The position numbers and the translations under genes were made by a program. Under the pieces are notes generated by a model. It was not told the DNA's origin. It made no database searches and saw nothing but the letters and a program-made list of their open reading frames with translations. From Nematopogon swammerdamellus (taxonomy: Eukaryota; Arthropoda; Insecta; Lepidoptera; Adelidae), in the NCBI GenBank assembly GCA_946902875.1, contig OX336345.1:7781395-7845394 (forward strand): 64,000 nucleotides of DNA, given 5' to 3'. Positions 62,648 through 64,000 of this stretch are shown here, in pieces; position 1 is the stretch's first letter, and each line of letters starts with the position of its first letter.

Positions 62648-64000
62648 ATAATTTTATTTGCGTTTTTTGTATAATTAAATTTTTTGTTTTACCTGTAACA
62701 AACCACATATTTCCCTTAAGTGGTCAAATATTTATAATGACTTTTCAGTTACTTTAGGATTTGATGCCCCTTTTATACGTTTGAATTATTTGACCTAATA
62801 CTCTACCTAGTAGGGTGTCGCTTCTTGAACTCACTCCTTCCTTGCCCTTACACACGCACATGCACGTGCTCTCACTAACACACACACGACACCGTCGTCA
62901 GTCGCCCCAGCTGTCGGAGGCGAATCAAATCGATTTATTTCTTCACCTTTCAAACTGTGCCTTCCTTCACATTTACAGAAGACCAGAACACTTAGTAAAT
63001 ATTGTTAATGGCACAGAAGTGACAGCTTTGCACCTGGAACCAGGGTTGCCATGTGTCCCCAGGATTCCCAGGTTCTTGTTTCCGAATTCCATTCGGAAAC
63101 TTCAATTGTGAATGCCTACATCCACCCTGACGGTCTAGTGGCCTTCAAGGAAGATATAGGATGACTTGGTTAGGTGAAGACCGCAAGGGAATTGAAATTC
63201 GTTTGACAATTCAGATAATCTTTAGTTAGGTACCTACTATGTGTGATAGTTAAGATTTTATTATTTTAATGTATTTCTTTTTATCATTTAGTTTCAATAT
63301 TTTTGACTTCTTCTCATGAAACGTATTTATTTTAATTTTGTTTATTTTTAACTTTTTTACCTTTGGTTAGACTACTAATCCTAACACAATTTCCTGCATT
63401 TTAATGTGAATTGAAAAATTCGTATTTTGAAATAATAATGAACACATAACATGGATTTTATATTAGTCTTGATTTTATCCTTTACCGCATTACATTCCCT
63501 TCCTTTGATAATTCAGATTAACTAAGACGACAAAAACTCAAACATTGTTATCTCAATTTCATTACTTTAGTAATCTCTCCATCAAGTTGCCTAGAGACAG
63601 TTGTACCCATAGGAGCGCCAGCGACAACATTCTACCTCTTTGGTCGTACCAAAGTGGGGGACTGTACGTTCGACTTTTCAATTCAAGCCGAACGAATTTG
63701 TTCAAAGGGCGAATTTTCTCCGATCTCGCCCTTGGATCTGAATGTTTATAATCTATGCCGGCCGATAATAAATCGCGACCTTATCCTTTCTACGTCGGCC
63801 CGAGGGGACGAAGGTCGTAGTTATCGAAAGAATTATTTGTATCGAGCCCTTAAAAATCAACATAATAAAGGTGTGCTCCAATACAGCATCCACCTTGTGA
63901 GAGCTCGCGTTAAATTGTGTATTTTTATTTCATCTAAGTATGGCTTCTTCAAGAATTGCTAACAGTTTATTTTCTATTAAAGTGGTTTTCGTATAGTTCA
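62648..64000. other. No recognised gene
   Basis: AT-rich DNA with a CACACACAC patch near 62880. A 98-residue plus frame (62815-63111) and overlapping plus frames at 63545-63962 have no motif, though 63600-63860 is GC-richer and could be an old exon or element. The window ends in unassigned sequence. Confidence 0.3.

Overview
The window reads as nuclear DNA of a moth or butterfly (Lepidoptera). The evidence is the repeat content: RTE-like LINE tails whose reading frame ends in GEAYVQQWT, several tRNA-headed SINEs, repeats with runs of GGACGGACAGACAG, the CCGACTTCAAAAAAGGAGG repeat, and frequent TACCTAC/GTAGGTA words. I cannot support any intact host protein-coding gene, rRNA gene or functional tRNA gene. 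The longest meaningful reading frames are pieces of transposons. The window is most likely intergenic or a very long intron that has served as a transposon graveyard.

Layout. 0-10 kb: AT-rich sequence with LINE 3' ends, a tRNA-headed fragment, two SINE-A copies and lepidopteran dispersed repeats. 10-13.2 kb: a fold-back element split by a 5'-truncated LINE with a 7-bp target duplication, then a near-perfect 221-bp-arm palindrome. 13.2-33 kb: a degenerate tandem repeat, MITEs, nested SINEs, LINE tails and a poly-G tract. 33-39 kb: a LINE remnant with a restriction-like endonuclease motif, more SINEs, a tRNA-like sequence framed by a 27-bp inverted repeat, and a 36-bp x 3 repeat. 40.27-44.28 kb: about 31 copies of a ~130-bp satellite with an 8-monomer higher-order repeat. 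It runs directly into the C-terminal end of a Pif1/Helitron-type helicase (to 44.69 kb), whose stop codon lies in the first bases of a ~550-bp near-perfect palindrome. 48.5-49.1 kb: five tandem 124-bp units. 53-64 kb: inverted-repeat elements, a 1,269-bp PIF/Harbinger element with TAA target duplication, a TA-flanked MITE, another MITE and further SINEs.

The most interesting biology is a modular SINE system. Head type A combines a tRNA-like A box, a stretch closely resembling the internal promoter of 5S rRNA, and a tRNA-like B box. Head type B is a plain tRNA-like sequence of Leu/Ser style. Head type C has no recognised origin. All three occur joined to the same body: a core near TAGGTGGTAGG...GGTTGGTACCACC. 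Type C also occurs with a different tail (type D). The second highlight is the satellite-helicase-palindrome block. Family names below are from memory of motifs; no database search was possible.
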